NCBI GenBank assembly: GCA_902489965.1
Contig: CABUCA010000045.1
Span: 1-15,689 of the forward strand
From: an uncultured Collinsella sp.
GTDB taxonomy: Bacteria; Actinomycetota; Coriobacteriia; Coriobacteriales; Coriobacteriaceae
DNA: 15,689 bases
Direction of reading: 5' to 3'
Under the pieces are notes generated by a model. The model was not told the DNA's origin and did not search any database. It was given only the letters and a program-made list of their open reading frames with translations. Shown here piece by piece: positions 14,181 to 15,689 of this stretch. Every line of letters starts with the position of its first letter. Position 1 is the first letter of the stretch. Position numbers and translations under genes: made by a program.

Positions 14181-15146
14181 CTACAGACGCTGCGCCACGC
14201 GGATTTTGGCTGATCTCGCCCGAGGGTTGCGCTCAACCTCATCAGGCTGGGCAACCAAGGGTTTGCGAGTGATGACCTTGAGTATCGGCACGTTGCCGCA
14301 CACGCACACCGGAATCTCCGGCGGACACGTGCACCCCTGGCTCATCTCCTTAAAGTGGTTCTTTACGATACGGTCCTCGAGCGAGTGATACGAGATGACG
14401 CAAATACGCCCGCCCGGGTTGAGCCACCTGGTGGCGGCATCAAGCCCTCTCTCGAGCACATCGAGCTCGTGATTGACCTCGATGCGAATGGCCTGGAAAC
14501 TTTTCTTGGCCGGGTGTCCGCCATGCCGACGAGCGGCAGCCGGGATACCCGCCTTGATGATCTCGACAAATTGGCCGGTGGTTTCGATCGGTTCTTGCTC
14601 GCGGCGGCGCACGATCTCGCGCGCGATCTGCGAGGCGAACTTCTCTTCGCCGTAGACGCGTAGAATCCGGGCGAGGTCGTGTTCGTTATAGGTGTTGATG
14701 ACCTCAGCTGCGTTTAAGGTGTTGTTACCCGGATCCATCCGCATGTCCAATGGGGCGTCCTCGTTGTACGAAAAGCCCCTGCCAGGGATATCGAGTTGCG
14801 GCGACGAAACGCCCAAGTCGAACAGGAAGCCATCGACCCCGGGCACCTCGGCCGAGCAAAGCAGCTCGTCCAAGTCGCCGAAGTTGCCCTTCAGCAGCTG
14901 GTGCGGTACGCCGGGAACCTCGCGGTCCAGACGGGCGCCAGCGGCCTCGAGGGCCATGTCGTCCTGATCGACGCCGAGCAAAAGGCCGGTCTCCCCCACC
15001 TGCGCGGCCATCTTTACCGAATGGCCGGCACCGCCAAGGGTGCAGTCGCAGACGACGGAGCCGCTCTTTAGCTGCAGCGACTCAAGCACTTCGCCGAGCA
15101 TGACAGGTTCATGCCGATATTCTTGTGTCAAGATCCCACGCTCCAT
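14181..15146 (-). CDS. rsmH: 16S rRNA (cytosine(1402)-N4)-methyltransferase RsmH (MraW)
   Basis: RsmH uses S-adenosylmethionine to N4-methylate C1402 of 16S rRNA in the ribosomal P site. The 321-residue product begins EYRHEPVMLGEVL (9-21) and has the SAM-binding DCTLGGAGHS (34-43). It also has GVDQDD (58-63), the catalytic-region FDLGVSSPQLD (109-119), GRGFSY and the family blocks KKSFQAIRIEVNHEL (214-228) and ISYHSLEDRIVKNHF (251-265). A Cys-rich CTCPP...CVCG stretch (272-284) follows. The ATG at 15146 is 20 nt after the mraZ stop and has no strong Shine-Dalgarno. A TTG five codons downstream (at 15131) has GGAG 9 nt upstream and is a real alternative, shortening the N-terminus by five residues before the conserved block. 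Confidence 0.97.
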   Translation of the reverse strand: MERGILTQEYRHEPVMLGEVLESLQLKSGSVVCDCTLGGAGHSVKMAAQVGETGLLLGVDQDDMALEAAGARLDREVPGVPHQLLKGNFGDLDELLCSAEVPGVDGFLFDLGVSSPQLDIPGRGFSYNEDAPLDMRMDPGNNTLNAAEVINTYNEHDLARILRVYGEEKFASQIAREIVRRREQEPIETTGQFVEIIKAGIPAAARRHGGHPAKKSFQAIRIEVNHELDVLERGLDAATRWLNPGGRICVISYHSLEDRIVKNHFKEMSQGCTCPPEIPVCVCGNVPILKVITRKPLVAQPDEVERNPRARSAKIRVAQRL

Positions 15147-15166
15147 CCGTTACTCGTGCCTTGCCC

Positions 15167-15601
15167 TTACGAGAAGAAGAGGTCCAGCAGGGCCTCGTCG
15201 TCATCGTCCTCATCGGCCGTAGCGCGGTCCCAAACCTCAAGGTGGTCGTAGTTGCCCACAACCGTGACCTCGCGGTCGAGGTTCGCCTGCTTGCGGAGAG
15301 ACTCAGAAAGACCGATACGACCCGCGCTGTCCACATCCATCGACGTGGTGCGCTTGTTGATCGCCCTCATGAGCTTCTGGTCGTTGATGTCACGCGGGTT
15401 AAAACCCTCGTGGCCCTCACGACCCGCGAAGAGTCCTTCGACCCACTTATCGAAGGCCTCGGCAGAGAACACGTACAGAGCATCGACATCCAGGGCTTTG
15501 AACACGCGAACGTGCTCTCCAAGCTCCTCGCGAAGGGGTGCAGGCAGGGATAGACGACCTTTTGCATCGAGATTGCGCTCGTATGCACCCGTCATTCCCA
15601 T
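15167..15601 (-). CDS. mraZ: Transcriptional regulator MraZ
   Basis: MraZ is a DNA-binding protein of the SpoVT/AbrB-like fold, forms a ring-shaped oligomer, and regulates its own dcw operon in studied bacteria. The 144-residue product has the two expected half-repeats, NLDAKGRLSLPAPLREEL (10-27) and MDVDSAGRIGLSESLRKQ (88-105), each with the D-x-x-GR core. LMRAINKRTTS lies between them and GNYDHLEVWD (117-126) near the end. An acidic tail (ADEDDDDEALLD, 129-140) closes it. The ATG at 15601 has GGGGAGGG 5 nt upstream; the Met at codon 3 is a less favoured start. It is the first gene of the cluster, and the region just upstream holds a duplicated dyad that could be its operator. Confidence 0.97.
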   Translation of the reverse strand: MGMTGAYERNLDAKGRLSLPAPLREELGEHVRVFKALDVDALYVFSAEAFDKWVEGLFAGREGHEGFNPRDINDQKLMRAINKRTTSMDVDSAGRIGLSESLRKQANLDREVTVVGNYDHLEVWDRATADEDDDDEALLDLFFS

Positions 15602-15606
15602 GTGCG

Positions 15607-15614
15607 CCCTCCCC
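15607..15614 (-). promoter_or_regulatory. mraZ ribosome binding site
   Basis: GGGGAGGG, 5 nt before the ATG at 15601; a strong site that fixes the mraZ start. Confidence 0.8.
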
Positions 15615-15637
15615 TCGGTTACTCAGATGGCACGTAC

Positions 15638-15654
15638 GCGGGGAACCACCCCGC
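15638..15654. repeat. Dyad GCGGGG-N5-CCCCGC in the mraZ leader (copy 1)
   Basis: A perfect 6-bp inverted repeat around AACCA. Its core GGGGAACCACCCC recurs with one change at 15677-15689, 37 nt away start to start. It may be an operator half of a pair or, in the mRNA, a 5'-leader hairpin. It lies 36 nt upstream of the mraZ ATG. Confidence 0.6.
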
Positions 15655-15669
15655 CTGTCGACGTCATTA

Positions 15670-15675
15670 ATAATA
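15670..15675 (-). promoter_or_regulatory. Possible -10 element of the dcw promoter
   Basis: Minus-strand TATTAT matches TATAAT at five of six bases and lies in the only AT-rich stretch of the leader, between the two dyads. A -35 at normal spacing would lie beyond the right edge, so the promoter cannot be confirmed here. Confidence 0.35.
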
Positions 15676-15676
15676 T

Positions 15677-15689
15677 GGGGAACCGCCCC
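15677..15689. repeat. Dyad GGGG-N5-CCCC at window edge (copy 2)
   Basis: GGGGAACCGCCCC matches copy 1 at 12 of 13 bases. It would overlap the spacer and -35 area of a promoter with its -10 at 15670-15675. The window ends at its last base, so the dyad may extend further. Confidence 0.55.

Noticed and set aside
15602..15689. Canonical MraZ boxes (TGGGN repeats at 10-nt period)
   Set aside because: Only an isolated TGGGG is present; no tandem set with 5-nt spacers is visible in the part of the leader that the window includes.
1..15689. Mobile elements, CRISPR arrays, tRNA or rRNA genes, or a hidden accessory system
   Set aside because: The whole window is accounted for by a conserved, co-directional wall and division cluster with short gaps; I saw no transposase, regular repeat array, tRNA-like fold or composition break.

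Overview
The window is one uninterrupted division and cell wall (dcw) cluster. Every gene I can support lies on the minus strand, so the cluster reads from the right edge to the left: mraZ, rsmH, an ftsL-like gene, ftsI, murF, mraY, murD, ftsW, murG, murC, murB, ftsQ, ftsZ. Gene content and sequence style suggest a high-GC Gram-positive. Pointers are the direct ftsQ-ftsZ junction with no ftsA, the long basic or RG-rich cytosolic tails on the divisome membrane proteins, and an actinobacterial-type FtsZ C-terminal tail. murB between murC and ftsQ, together with the absence of murE, fits Coriobacteriia (Collinsella-like) best. That lineage call is inference from memory, not from a database search.

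Layout by region. Right edge (15602-15689): truncated mraZ leader with two copies of a GGGG-N5-CCCC dyad and a possible -10 element between them. 14181-15601: mraZ (regulator) and rsmH (16S rRNA methyltransferase). 11737-14090: small FtsL-like bitopic protein and the septal transpeptidase FtsI. 5112-11610: murF, mraY, murD, ftsW and murG, packed with gaps of 3-9 nt or short overlaps. 2679-5014: murC and murB. 1466-2722: ftsQ, whose start lies 44 nt inside murB. 112-1266: ftsZ, after a 199-nt AT-richer intergenic region. A strong rho-independent terminator at 55-85 closes the cluster.

How the genes work together. MurB, MurC, MurD and MurF are cytoplasmic steps building UDP-MurNAc-pentapeptide (MurE, the third-residue ligase, must be encoded elsewhere). 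MraY and MurG turn the product into lipid I and lipid II. FtsW (SEDS glycosyltransferase) and FtsI (transpeptidase) polymerise and cross-link it at the septum. FtsQ and the FtsL-like protein form the connecting subcomplex, and FtsZ is the cytoskeletal ring. MraZ probably regulates the operon.

I found no mobile element, CRISPR array, tRNA, rRNA or defence system, and no genuinely new system. The points most worth a second look are the duplicated dyad upstream of mraZ, the missing murE, a variant GTP-binding signature in FtsZ, and the shared basic disordered tails of FtsQ, FtsI and FtsW in a cluster with no ftsA.
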